In this document: piece by piece, positions 50,472 to 62,780 of the stretch
Layout: every line of letters starts with the position of its first letter
Position numbering within the stretch: the first letter of the stretch is position 1
NCBI GenBank assembly: GCA_029255685.2
Contig: CM055312.2
Span: 57,322,202 to 57,386,201 of the forward strand
DNA: 64,000 nt
DNA from: Silene conica
Lineage: Eukaryota > Streptophyta > Magnoliopsida > Caryophyllales > Caryophyllaceae
Direction: 5' to 3'
Program-made: the position numbers and the translations under genes
Notes under the pieces: model-generated
Databases searched by the model: none
Told to the model about the DNA's origin: nothing
Seen by the model: only the letters and a program-made list of their open reading frames with translations

Positions 50472-53400
50472 GTTGTTGGATATGTTTTAGTTAGTTTAGC
50501 TTAAACTTGGATAATGTAGTTGGTTTAGCTTAAGGTTGGATAATGAACTTGGATAATGTAGTCAGTTTAGCTTGTAGTTGGATAATGTTCTCATTTTTTA
50601 ATAAATGAGAATTTCGTGTTACAAAAGTTGCGGTTCGCGCAAATGGGTTGCAATTTTCTGTTTGCAGGTTTTCATTGGATATTAGGATGAATAAATACGA
50701 GATTTGGCTAGATCGAAAACGAAAATGACATGAAAAGTTCTAGCCAATTTGGCGACTGACATGGGGGTTTTGGCGACTGCAGTCAGTCGCCAAAACTGGA
50801 AAAGCTACTGGAAAAAAAAACAGGTTGGCGACTGTACAAACCATTTTGGCGACTTCAGTCGCCAAAATGGCGACTACCATATTGCTTCAGTCGCCAAATT
50901 GGCGACTACCTGTCCCTTCAGTCGCCAATTTGGCTACTGCACCTTCAGTAGCCATTTTCCTTCCTATAGCGACTACATCTTCAGTCGCCAAATTTGGCGA
51001 CTGACAACAGTCGCCAATTTTTTTTGGGCGACTAGGGCTTGCGACAGAACTTTGGCGATTGAAGACAGTCGCCAAATTACATTTGGCGACTGTCTTCAGT
51101 CGCCAATTTCCGTCGCCTGTTTTATGTATTCTTGTAGTGAATCCACCAGGCTAATTTCCCTACAGCTGCTTTGTTCCAATATGCATCATTTTTGAGGCCC
51201 AAGCCCCCTTCTTTAATGGATTTACATGCCTTCTCCCATGCCACAGGGGGTACCCTCTTATAATCTACCCCTCCATCCCATAAGAAATTCCTACACATAG
51301 CTTCAAGTTTGTGAGTCACTGAAGTAGGCAGTATAAAAATCTGAGCCCAGTAGGTGTGTAGGGACTTCAGAACAACTTTGATAAGGATTAGTCTTCCAGC
51401 ATAAGACAATTTCCTTGCCCCTATTGCCCTGATCCTTTCCATAACTTTGTCTATTATGGGTTTGCAATCCTTTTCATTCAGTTTTGTTGTTTTGATAGGC
51501 ACCCCAAGGTATTTAAATGGTAAGGTACCCTCAACACAGCCAGCTACTTGAAAAATATCTGCCTTGACTGACTCTTGGACCCCATTGAAGTATACATTAG
51601 TTTTTGAATGGCTCATTTTCAGTCCTGAAGCCTCTGAGAAGGTTGCAAATGTTCTGAGGAGTATCATTATAGAGTTTATATCTCCTTTACTGAATAAAAG
51701 GATGTCATCTACAAACATAAGGTGTGAGAGCTTCATAGGACCACATAGAGGATGATATTTGAAAGCCATTGTGGTTGTGGTATAATGCAGGAGCCTGGAC
51801 AAGTATTCCATACACACTGTGAACAAGAGAGGAGAAATAGGGTCTCCTTATCTGAGCCCCCTCTTGCCAGGAAAAAAACCAAAAGTGTTGCCATTGAGAC
51901 ATAAAGAGAAAGAAGTTGATTTAACACACTCCATCGCAAGTCTAGTAAAGTGAGTTGGGAATTTGAGAGCCTCTAACATCTGTTCCAAGAAGTCCCACTC
52001 AACAGTATCATAGGCCTTTTGTAAGTCTATTTTGAATAAGCACCTTGGGGATACAGTATCAAGATGTTTTCCATAATACTTCGACCATGAATGAACCCTC
52101 CTTGTCAGGTGAGATGATGTCAGGTAAAACTTTAGCCAGCCTATTGCAAAGAAGTTTGGAAATGAGCTTGTAGACCACATTACAACAAGCTATTGGCCTG
52201 AATTGAGTCACATTCTGGGGATGATCTATTTTAGGAATAAGTGTGACATTGGTGGCATTCAGTTGCTTTAGTAGCTGTCCTTCATTAAAGAATTCATGAA
52301 CTGCTTTGCAAACATCCTTCCCTATGATGTCCCAACTGGCTTTAAAAAACCTACTGGTGTATCCATCTGGGCCGGGGGCCTTATCATCAGGAATGCTAAA
52401 TAAATTGTCTTTGATTTCAGCATCTGAGATAGCCTGCTTCAACATGTCCCAGTGTCTGTCAGTACAAGTGGAACCTTGCTGCACAATATGGGTGACCACT
52501 GGTTTGGTAGGAGTGCTTATCCCCAGGAGCTTCTGATAGTATGATAGGAAACTCTCTTGGATACCTTGAACACCAGAATATATATTTCCTGCAGTATCTG
52601 GCAACTGATAGAGCTTATTCTTCCTCCTTCTAGCTCTGAGTAACCCATGAAAGTAAGAAGTATTTGAGTCCCCTTCCTTTAGCCAGTGTGCCTTAGCCTT
52701 CTGCCTTAGGAATATGATTAATTGATTATGCACCTGACTGTAAAGAGCATGGGCATCATATTCTTGTTGCATCAGACTGATATCTCCTGGGTTCTGGATC
52801 AAAGCTTCCTGGCACATCTTCAATTTCAGCCTAGCAATCTCAGTGGAGTTCTCAATATCAGAAAAGTGCTCTTTATTCAAAGTTTTCAAAGGCTGTTTCA
52901 TTGCCTTCAGCTTCTGCACCAGCAGATACATTTGAGTCCCATAACCTGCAGTCCTCCAATGCTGAGACACCAACTGTGAGAACACCTTGGCTTCACACCA
53001 CATGTTCAAGAACTTAAATGGTTTGTGTCTAGTATTAACCTCCTCTCCAGTTACCATGTTTTGAAGGATACATGGATTATGATCAAAATAGCCTTCAGGT
53101 ATATAATTAGCCTGCATATTTGGTAAAACCCTGTCCCATTCAGCATTAGTGAAAACTCTGTCCAGTCTAGTGTAGACCCTGTCAGCTGGCGTTTGATTAT
53201 TAGACCAAGTATAGAAGGCCCCTATAGTTGGGCATTCTTCCAACTGGCAGTAAGCAATGCATTCTTGAAAGGGAGTGGCCTCAGCTAAAGAGAAACTGCC
53301 TCCTAATCTCTCCTCTGGCTGCATAACACAGTTAAAATCTCCCCCTTTGGCCCAAGGCCCTTGGATACATCTGCCAGTTTAGTTAAATTTTACCACAGAT

Positions 53401-53748
53401 CTTCTCTTTCTGCAATCCCATTGAAGGCATATATCATTGTGATATTGAATTGAACTTGGCTAGGGATATGCTTAATAGACAGATGAATGAATTGTGGATT
53501 ATATTCTAGGAACTCAACATAGTATTCATCATGTTTCCACCCAATCCAGATACGCCCACCAGGATGAGTATGAGTATTTGAACTTATTCTCCAATTATTA
53601 AAAATATTCATAGCATGATGATGATTCTGGGTCTTTATTTTAGTTTCTAACAAAGCAAATAAACCTACATTATTATGAAGCAGCAAATTATTTATATCTT
53701 TCTGCTTTTCTACTCTATTCATACCTCGTACATTCCATATTCCAATAA

Positions 53749-54467
53749 TCATGGAACATGGGTTGGTGAACGTGACCTATTAGCACTGCTGCCAGTGCCA
53801 ACATTATTACAGAGCACACTCTTATAGGTTGGACTAGAATGCTTTCCTTCTAAGTCTGCCATGAGGCTTTTGGGCATGCCATACAGTGGTTCTTGTTCTG
53901 TATCACTCTCCTGCTCTGGTTCAGTAACCACTGGATTGAGAGGATTGGATGTTGGTTGCACTAGTGGAACAGGTGGGAGGGGTGGTCTAGCCCCTATTGG
54001 GCCCACCTTCCTCCTCCACACTTGTCTTGTCTTTGGTGCTTGAGAGGAGTTCTTCCTGCAGTGAGTTGCTAAGTGGCCCATAATCTGGCATTTTGTACAT
54101 TTGCTCGGGGTCCATTCATACTCCACTCCTATATTCATAATGACTCCCTTTTCATCCAACTTTGATCATAGTAGGGAAATGTTGATTGACTTGCACTTCA
54201 ATCATTATGCGTGCAAAGCCTAGCCTTGTTCTACTTTCAGTGGCTTCATACCTCTTCATGAAAGTCCCAATCTTTGCTACTATCTTTGGTATACTGGCTC
54301 CCCACATTTTGAGTGGCAACTTATGTAACCTAATCCATGTAGGTACAGTTTTGACCTCCTCCTTCTCCAATTCCACATTTGGTAGCCATTTCTTGATTAT
54401 GACAGGCTTACTATCAAAGAGATGCATCCCTGATGTATTTATGAGATCTCGAATCTCCCTTGTGTAA
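53749..54467 (-). pseudogene. LINE ORF1 (DUF4283, zinc knuckle), 5' truncated and frameshifted
   Basis: ORF1 of plant L1 elements binds the element RNA. The frame begins inside the element (REIRDLINTSGMHLFDS), passes WLPNVELEKEEVKTVPTWIR and HKLPLKMWGASIPKIVAKIG (DUF4283-like), then shifts frame near 54155. It continues with VEYEWTPSKCTKCQIMGH; CTKCQIMGHLATHC (about 54102-54061) is a C-x2-C-x4-H-x4-C knuckle. It ends in a Pro- and acidic-rich tail at 53749. Its stop overlaps the ORF2 start in ATGA (53752-53749), which suggests coupled translation in the ancestor. Confidence 0.78.
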
Positions 54468-55373
54468 TTTTTTTTTTTTTTACGTTTTTGGGAATTAGAA
54501 TGTAATAATAGGATTTTATTATGTAATTCTTCAAATGTAATTAAGAAGACCAAGATGGAGATCGGATTGCTCACTCCCACTACATCACCAAGAAAGAACA
54601 TCAAGACAAGACAAGCTTCTAGGGTCCATTGCTGAATGGATTCCAAGTTGTATTTTTGTTATTTTGGTAGGATAGGCCACACTAGGACTTGCTTTATTTT
54701 CGTTTTTATTTTCGTTTTGTTTTTCATTCACATGTCTTGCATCATTTTTCCGCCTAAACCAAACAACCTGAGATTGCATGAAAATTGACTCATATAGTAT
54801 GTATGCTAGTCAGTGTCGACATATAGATGTCACACGTTTTCCTTAAAGCCATCACCTTAGTTTATTCATTCTCGCATGCTAGATATTTGTTCACTTAAAT
54901 GAATTAAAATTAAAGATGAAGGGATCTTTCTCTATAACCTAAAATTGAGATTAGTCTTTTATAAGTCAAATTACTATGAAGCCCTTCTTTGTCGCCAGGC
55001 ATATAGGACCTTACTCTCCATATAACCCTTTTTACGTTGGGTAAGTAGTAGTTGTTGACTTATTTTACCTCAACATCATGACCATCGTACGATCCTGTGG
55101 TTGTGGTGGACTAAAGATAGAATTTACAGAAATATATCGACCAAGAATTCTAAATGTAGAATTAGCCAAGAGGTTGGCTTATCAATTTACTGAAATTGAG
55201 TTTTGAGATCGTTTATATAGTTCTTGAGGAAGATCAATTATATAAATGTTAAAGTCATCGCATTAAACTGTTTTTGCTAGACTATTTACAAAACGTTGGT
55301 ATGCTTATTATGTTTTAATTCCTTCTTTAGAGTGTAGAATTCATCTAAACAAAGCAATAATACTGCAAATACT
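54468..55373 (+). other. Leader of copia family 2, resumed after the LINE
   Basis: AT-rich, no gene. It lies between the LINE 5' end and the gag start at 55374, so it is most simply the second half of the copia 5' leader that begins at 44433. A T14 run at 54468-54481 borders the LINE. Confidence 0.5.
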
Positions 55374-56292
55374 ATGGCTGGTCATAATGATGTCCATAAT
55401 CCTAGTGCCACACTAAGAAAAGAATCCTGGCTTAAGGCTTTTATGGACCACATGAATCAGTCCACGCGACTGAAGAATTATGGGTCCAACTTTGCGGACT
55501 GGGAGGCTGCATTACGGAATGCAGCTGTAGCTAATGGTAAGCTCAAGTATTTGACATAACTACTGGGCTCAACTTTTCATCATTCCTAAGGGAGTTATCA
55601 ACAGAATTTGAGCCATCTGTAGGAATTTTCTATGGGATGGCTCTTCAGAATACCATAGAGTACCTTTGGTTGCCTGGGATACTGTCACTACTTCTAAGAA
55701 AATGGGAGGTTTTGGGATAAAAAAATGCAGCTCTTTGGAACAAAGCTACTATAGGTAAGCTGGTCAATTTGATTTACACAAATGCTGATAGACTTTAGAT
55801 TAAATCGGTCAGTGATGTGTACCTGAAAGACAAATCATGGCATGATTTTACACCTCCTCTGGATACTCCATGGGTTTGGAAGACAATCTGCAAAATGAAA
55901 GAAGCACTCAAACCAGGCTTCAATAATAATGTTTGGACCAGTAATCCTAAGGGTTATACTGTCAAAGAGGGATATAAATGGCTGAGCCTAATTGGGACTG
56001 AAAAACCATGCGCAGAAGCAGTGTGGAACAATTGGAATGTACCCAAACACTCGTTAATTACCTGGCTTAGATTACAGGAGGGCATGAACACCAAAAGCAA
56101 ACTGTTCAGATTTGGATGCTGCCCTGATGATTTATGCTTCCTGTGCCGAACACACCCTGAAACCATTGATCATTTATTTGAGGCTCAAGTATTTGACTAA
56201 GCCGCTAACACCTAACCCATGCCCCACTGCTAGAGCTAACGTATCACAAGCTTATAGTGATTTCGTTATGGAAGCTGGTGCGATAAAGAACG
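55374..56292 (+). pseudogene. gag of copia family 2, interrupted twice
   Basis: It starts MAGHNDVHNPSATLRKESWL, then FMDHMNQSTRLKNYGSNFAD (compare FMDHCKLEKHGANFKD of the young copia gag). After NGKLKYLT (55555) a LINE fragment intervenes. At 56198 gag resumes (TPNPCPTARANVSQAYSDFV, MEAGAIKNV) until 56292, where an inverted LTR of the same family begins. The remainder of the gag and the pol of this copy were not found in plus orientation. Confidence 0.8.
55556..56182 (+). mobile_element. LINE fragment with 15-bp duplication but no poly-A tail
   Basis: GCTCAAGTATTTGAC flanks it at 55541-55555 and 56183-56197. The insert encodes, plus strand, the end of a LINE reverse transcriptase and its zf-RVT domain: ICRNFLWDGSS, DTPWVWKTICKMKEA, WNNWNVPKHSLITWLRLQEG, CPDDLCFLCRTHPETIDHLF. 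Stops are present near 55740-55800. Both ends lie inside the gene and there is no A-rich tail, which is not what ordinary target-primed insertion leaves. Confidence 0.82.
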
Positions 56293-57249
56293 TGTGGGAA
56301 AATATCTGTATATATTCCCAATTCTTTATATGCAGGATTATAACAAATTTATAATGTATGATTTATAGTCATAAACGAAGAACAAGATACAAAGATTGGG
56401 ATCAAGAATTAACCTTCTGTCCTTGCAAAGGTCTAAGATCAGATATCAAAACAGATATCCTCCTAATCGTTGCACCCAAGATGTCCTGAGAAATACCCTT
56501 TCCTGAGCTAGAAATTGCAAAATTACTTTTAATTTTGTGTAAGATGAAAGCTAGAGAGAGAGAGAGAGAGAGGAGAGAAGTAGTCGTGTAACTCGTCTGC
56601 TTTAAGTGCAGCGTGAATGTCCTATTTATAGCTGCAAACAACCTTGCTATTAGACATCAACTAGGATTCCCCAAATCAGTATTTGGTTCTACCTACAACA
56701 CTTCATAACAACTGAACAACTTAATAATTTCTCAGACCGAAATTCTATCTTTATAGAATCGGTTATATCGCTCTCTCTTGTGTAATGTTTTATCTTATAA
56801 ATATCTTATATTTATAATCCACTAATTAAATATAACCTTTTATATTTAATTAAATCATTTAATCTTTATTAAATAATTCATTACACATAATTAAATATAA
56901 CATTTTATATTTAATTACGAATTAACATTTTAATTCGTCTTAGCTAATATTATTTTATCAGTATTAAGTAATTATGTCATCATTACATTGACTAACCGTT
57001 TAGTCATATAGGGTATCAATGTGATTACATTTTCATCTAATCATATCTCTCAGATTCCATCCTTTAGGTGTGACTCTTAGGAACCAGTTGATTACCGCCA
57101 TCTGTATGACAATAACGTCAAACTTTCTAGCAAGCCAATCGTTATTGATAAACGTGAATCAACTGGCTAAAATACAAAGTATACCCTGTGTTCCTTTAAG
57201 ACATTTATACGTGTTGTCGCACTAACTGTTGAGGACACTAGCTCCAACA
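56293..57249 (-). repeat. LTR of copia family 2, minus orientation (3' LTR)
   Basis: On the minus strand it starts TGTTGGAGCTAGTG at 57249 and ends GATATTTTCCCACA at 56293. It is preceded (minus) by the polypurine tract AAGTGAGAGAT. It is closely similar to the plus-oriented LTR at 43390-44432. It belongs with the minus-strand pol at 57900-60084 and has inserted into the gag of the plus-oriented copy. Confidence 0.87.
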
Positions 57250-57899
57250 ATCTCTCACTTGTCCGTACAAGGGTATGTGCGATAACCGATTCTCATATTC
57301 AATTAAATTTCTCCCACTCAATGTAAAAAAATTTGCAAATCTTTATTCACAATGGTCGTATTTTACAAGCGATCTGTATCAAGAGTGGTTTTCCCGACTA
57401 GAGAGTAACTCAACTGATAACGAATCATTATTCGAGCTTGGCCAAACATTTCAGTTACTACTCCTCGAGAAATATTAAACCTGATAAGGGATGGATATTT
57501 GCTTCAACTCGAATCTTGCAAATGTAAGCACAATATGAAATGACCCAAAAAAAAATCTGCTTAGCCCCAGTTACGGTCAGCTAGTGAGAAAGAAATCAAA
57601 GTCACCCAAAACTGTGTTTTATCTCAAGAAACAGTCGACAGTCAAAAGAATCGACTCAAGGAACACGATGGACGTCCTATCCACGACCCGACACCGAATG
57701 TTCAGTAACATTTAGGACTACATTACGTCGTCACGAAAATGTCCTACGAGTTATCGTTATAATCTAGTATCTGTGATCGATCAGTCAACAGTTTGACTTA
57801 TGGTTTATTGAACCCACCATCAATCGACGTCACAAAATAATTGCCAGAGTTATCAGCTCGTGTAGGCGATTACGGACTAAAACAAATATAATGTAATTC
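57250..57899 (-). other. 3' untranslated region of the minus-strand copia copy
   Basis: No coding frame. It lies between the RNase H remnant and the 3' LTR and ends in the polypurine tract next to 57249. Short plus-strand open stretches here have no recognisable domain. Confidence 0.55.
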
Positions 57900-60084
57900 A
57901 GTTCACTTTGTGGTGTTCAATGTTGTCAGTACAATCCACATGAAAAACAATATATAAAACAAAGTCGATGGTGTTATAAATAGTATATGAAATAGATACA
58001 ATATCCAATTCACAAAAAATACTAATACAACTCAGGAACACGTTTAATTCCCATTGAAATAACGTGTCTTTAATGTTTATCATGTCTGAATGGTTTAGTG
58101 GGAGGATCTGCGATGTTGTCATCTGTCGCAATCTTGTCTATCATTATCTCCTTTTGCTCAGTAGTAGAATCTGCAATAATACCCTGCTTGGAGCTTTTCC
58201 AACAGACAACAACGCCAATAAAAGTAAAAACGAATCCAGACTGAGATTTCGAGTCATCTCGATCCGTCTGGAAGCTAGCAACTGCATAGCGATTTGCGCA
58301 AAGCTCAGTGTCTCCACCATAAGTCAATACCCAATCTTTAGTCCTCCGTAGTTACTTAAGAATGTTTTTCACAGCCATCCAGTGTGGTTCACCTGGATTG
58401 CCTTGGTACCGACTCGTCATACTCAAAGCATATGCCACGTTTGGACGTGTGCATATCATGGCATACATGATCGATTCTATAGCTGACACATAAGGAATGC
58501 GACTCATGCACTCAACCTCTTCCGCTGTCTTAGGTGCCTGAGTATTACTCAAATGCACCCCCGAGATCATCGGAAGTAACCCCTTTTTGGAGTTGGTCAT
58601 GCTGAATCTGTCAAGAATCTTATCTATATAAGACTCCTGACTCAGTGATAACATCCGTCGTGATCTATTTCTATAGATACGGATCCCAATATACATTGTG
58701 CCTCACCCAGATCTTTCATCTGGAAATGGTTCTTTAACCATACTTTAACCGAAGACAAGAGAAGGATGTCATTTCCGATCAAGAGTATATCGTCGACATA
58801 CAACACCAGAAAGACGATCTTGCTCCCACTCGACTTGATATATAAGCATGGTTCTTCGACTGATCGAATAAAACCATTCTTTTTTATCACTTGGTCGAAG
58901 CGATGATTCCAACTCCTAGATGTTTGCTTAAGTCCATAAATGGAACGCTTAAGCTTGCATACTTTCTTAGGATTTTTAGGATAAGTGAAACCTTCGGGTT
59001 GTACCGTTTAAGAAGGCGGTTTTCACATCCATTTGTCATATTTCATAGTCATGAAATGCAGCAATCGCTAAGATGATCCGAATGGAACGCAACGTGACTA
59101 CCCGTGCAAAGATCTCATCATAGTGCAACCCTTGCACTTGAGTGAAACCCTTGCACTTGAGTGAAACCTTTTGCCACTAGTCGTGCCTGATAGGTGTCTG
59201 GTTGTCCTTCGATGAAGCGCTTTATCTTATAAAGCCATTTGCACTAAAGATGTCGTACCTTATCAGGCAAATCAACCAACTCCTATACGTCATTCTCGTA
59301 CATGGAGTCCATTTCGGATTGCATGACAGTAAGCCATAATTTGTAGTCGGAACAGGTTATGACACCTTTATAGGTTACGGGTTCGTTACTCTCTAAGAGA
59401 AAAACGTCATCTCCGTCAAGTTCCTCGATCAACCGATGTATCTATCTAGAGGAATGGGGTGTCTACCCGACCTTCTGGGTTCCTCATGAATACTGACTGC
59501 AACAGAAGATGAAGGAACGGTTCCTCCATTGGTTGCTCAGTAGTTGGTTCTTGAACCTCCGACAGATCGAAGGTTCTATTACGTGCCTTATTCTCGAGAA
59601 ACTATTTCTCTAAGAACTTCGCACTAGCCGCAACAAAAACGCGGTGTTCGGTAGGCGAATAGAAGTAATGACCAAACATTCCTTTTGGATAACCAATAAA
59701 GTATGTCTTGACCGATCGCGGGCCGAGCTTATCCTCGTGTCTCCACTTGACATAAGCCTCGCAACCCCAAACCCGAATAAAGGACAAGTTAGGGACCGTT
59801 CCCTTCCATATCTCATATGGAGTCTTGTCAACAGTTTTAGACGGACTTCGGTTAAGTATAAGAGAAGCTGACAATAGAGCAAAGCCCAATAATGAATCCG
59901 GCACAACTGTGTGACTCATCATGGATTAAACCATATCTAATAGTATTCAATTTCTCCGTTCGGACACACCATTTAACTGTGGTGTTCCAGGTGGAGTTAA
60001 CTGTAGTACAATACCACAGTCTTTAAGGCGTTGATCAAACGCATTCGAAAAATACTCACCACCACGATCTGATCGTAGTGCTTT
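57900..60084 (-). pseudogene. Copia pol (integrase end, reverse transcriptase, RNase H), degenerate
   Basis: Minus strand, from 60084: integrase core end ALRSDRGGEYFSNAFDQRL and PGTPQLNGVSERRN, with the D and E of the catalytic triad. Then integrase C-terminal part KTPYEIWKGTVPNLSFIRVW and GPRSVKTYFIGYPKGMFGHY (59922-59602). Reverse transcriptase: LVLYVDDILLIGND, with the catalytic YVDD box near 58800; LSQESYIDKILDRFSM; and RPNVAYALSMTSRYQ. RNase H: SFQTDRDDSKSQSGFVFT and CWKSSKQGIIADSTTE, then a deletion to IATDDNIADPPTK. Frameshifts and stops separate the pieces. Its 5' side is cut at 60084 by a gypsy LTR end. Confidence 0.87.
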
Positions 60085-61254
<1,170 letters not shown>

Positions 61255-61949
61255 TGTAAAACCCCTCGCGAAAGCGGAAATATAAACATACAAAAGTACC
61301 AAAAATGCAGCGGAATTAAAACTTTTTAAGGTAAACAACATGCGAGAAGAATTAAACTGAAACGGAAACTGAAACTGAAATAGATAAGTAACAGTTCTAA
61401 GTATGAACGAAAATATAAATACAAAGCCTGGGATGGAACATCCCTATAGGCACTAACAAAACTGTATCAAAAGAAACTAAGAGTCTAGCTAATCGATAAA
61501 CGTGTATGTCATATGATGAAAGGATCATCACTCGCTAGCTCTCGTGTGAACCCTGCCAACCTGAATGTACCTACATACATGGAAACATGTACGCCTCAAT
61601 CAGTGGGGAGTGACTAGAGCTCTCCTAGCCACCTTTTGTGACAACACGTAACACATAAAGCAATAAAGAATACTCCAACATATATGAACATGTGAAGCAT
61701 AAACATCTCATCAACGGTTCTCATACTATCATGCCAACTCTAGTGCACGGCTCTCAACCAACTTCATAAACCGTTAGGAAGGAGAGTCGGTTTCCCTACT
61801 GGTTACCCAGTCGGGGGGTCTTTCAATCCAACTATTTATGAAACCGATCATAGAGTCATCCAATGTCTTGGATGAATAACCACAAAATCAAATATCAAAA
61901 TCGACATCCATATCTGACTCTATACCAACTCTAGGCAAGCAGATAAAAC

Positions 61950-62530
61950 TCAGCAAGCATAAGGTTCAGCTGTCAACTTAAGACATAACCTATATACTAA
62001 AACATTCAGCAAGTGTAAAGGTTCAGCGGTCAACTTAAGACATAACCTAAACACCAAAACATTCAGCAAGCAAGGACTCAGAGGCCAACTTAAGGCATGG
62101 ACCCTCCAATCAGCAAGACACTAGACTCAGCGGCCAACTTAAGGCATAGACTAGCATCCAAAAGTAAAGGACTCAGAGGCCAGCTTAAGGCATGTCCCTT
62201 CACCACATCACAAGATACTAAACTCAGAGGCCAGCTTAAGGCAAGTTCTAGCATCAAACATCTGCACTCCGGGCAAGGTGTCAGTTCCTTAGCTATCCCG
62301 TTGTGCAGCTGCTCTACTCGTCAGACTCAGAGGCCAACTTAAGGCATGTTCCAACGCGATCACAATCAAACATGTCTGGACTCAGAGGCCAACTTAAGGC
62401 ATGTCCCAGACACGACAATCATACACATATGGAGCTCAGAGGCCAGCTTAAGGCATATCCCCATATAGGACAAACAACTCACGTATTAAGTTCAGAGGCC
62501 AGCTTAAGGCATAACTTAATACGCAATAAT
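61950..62530. repeat. Array of about ten short repeats with conserved core and complementary variable arms
   Basis: The core TCAGAGGCCAACTTAAGGCAT (or a close variant) recurs every 45-60 bp. In several units the bases before and after the core differ from unit to unit yet pair with each other: CGTATTAAGT (62482-62491) with ACTTAATACG (62514-62523); TGTCTGG (62373-62379) with CCAGACA (62406-62412); GATACTAAAC (62214-62223) with GTTCTAGCATC (62245-62255); GTAAAGGAC (62164-62172) with GTCCCTTCAC (62194-62203). Within the core, GCC/GGC pair around AACTTAA. In the first two units both sides are changed together to GTC/GAC. Further copies occur at 62713-62780 and 63800-64000. Confidence 0.85.
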
Positions 62531-62780
62531 ACAACATCATCAAAGTCTATGAACTAATCTTTAGTTCTACTTTCTTAACTTCTAATCAACACTTAATTGA
62601 CCCCGGGAACTAAGTTGAGGGAGAGCCGGTTTCCCTTTTGGTTACCCGACCGGGGGGTCTCTATCCTCACTCCATTCCCGAACCCAATATAGTGTCGCCC
62701 ATCCTCCGGGGAGACTCAGCGGCCAACTTAAGGCATAGACTAGCATCCAAAAGTAAAGGACTCAGAGGCCAGCTTAAGGC

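Larger units (their letters stand above)
45384..51139 (+). mobile_element. CACTA-2: second CACTA element of the same family, inserted in LINE ORF2
   Basis: 5756 bp with the 3-bp duplication AAT (45381-45383 and 51140-51142). The ends are CACTACAAGAATAATCAAAA and, complementary, CACTACAAGAATACATAAAA; both continue CAGGCGACGG. GGCGACTG / CAGTCGCC arrays fill about 45404-45735 and 50738-51115. It encodes a TNPD-like transposase, intact except for one replaced segment, and the 3' part of the second gene. A CAAACA microsatellite is at about 45776-45830. It belongs with CACTA-1 by gene sequence and subterminal words, although terminal bases differ. Confidence 0.93.
44665..53752 (-). pseudogene. LINE ORF2 (endonuclease-reverse transcriptase), interrupted by CACTA-2
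   Basis: Endonuclease: MIIGIWNVRGMNRVEKQKDI from 53752, LLETKI, and FDHNPCI near 53070. Reverse transcriptase: DDKAPGPDGYTS and FRPIACCNVVYK, a frameshift near 52085, then FKIDLQKAYDTVEWDFL, GLR-stop-GDPISPLLF (TAA for Gln near 51848), and FVDDILLF, the catalytic x-x-DD box (about 51720). Then LSYAGRLILIKVVL. CACTA-2 splits the frame between AWWI and HARADKLWVQWV; removing it and one AAT rejoins the reading exactly. The zf-RVT domain follows (WPVLIWNAWTTKKHIMINW, CCICGS) to 44665 with one more frameshift near 44860. A stop and frameshift also occur near 53387-53340. Not functional. Confidence 0.85.
44581..54467 (-). mobile_element. L1-like LINE, broken and split by CACTA-2
   Basis: Read on the minus strand: ORF1 (DUF4283 and zinc knuckle, from 54467), ORF2 (endonuclease, reverse transcriptase, zf-RVT) down to 44665, a short 3' UTR, and a poly-A tail seen as T12 at 44581-44592. 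Without the 5756-bp CACTA-2 the LINE is about 4.1 kb. The 5' end is truncated inside ORF1. It lies in the leader of copia family 2. A clean target duplication was not recognised because both flanks are T-rich. Confidence 0.82.

Noticed and set aside
44581-54467. Target duplication for the large LINE
   Set aside because: Both flanks are T-rich with CGTTTTT words, but no convincing matching pair could be fixed by eye.
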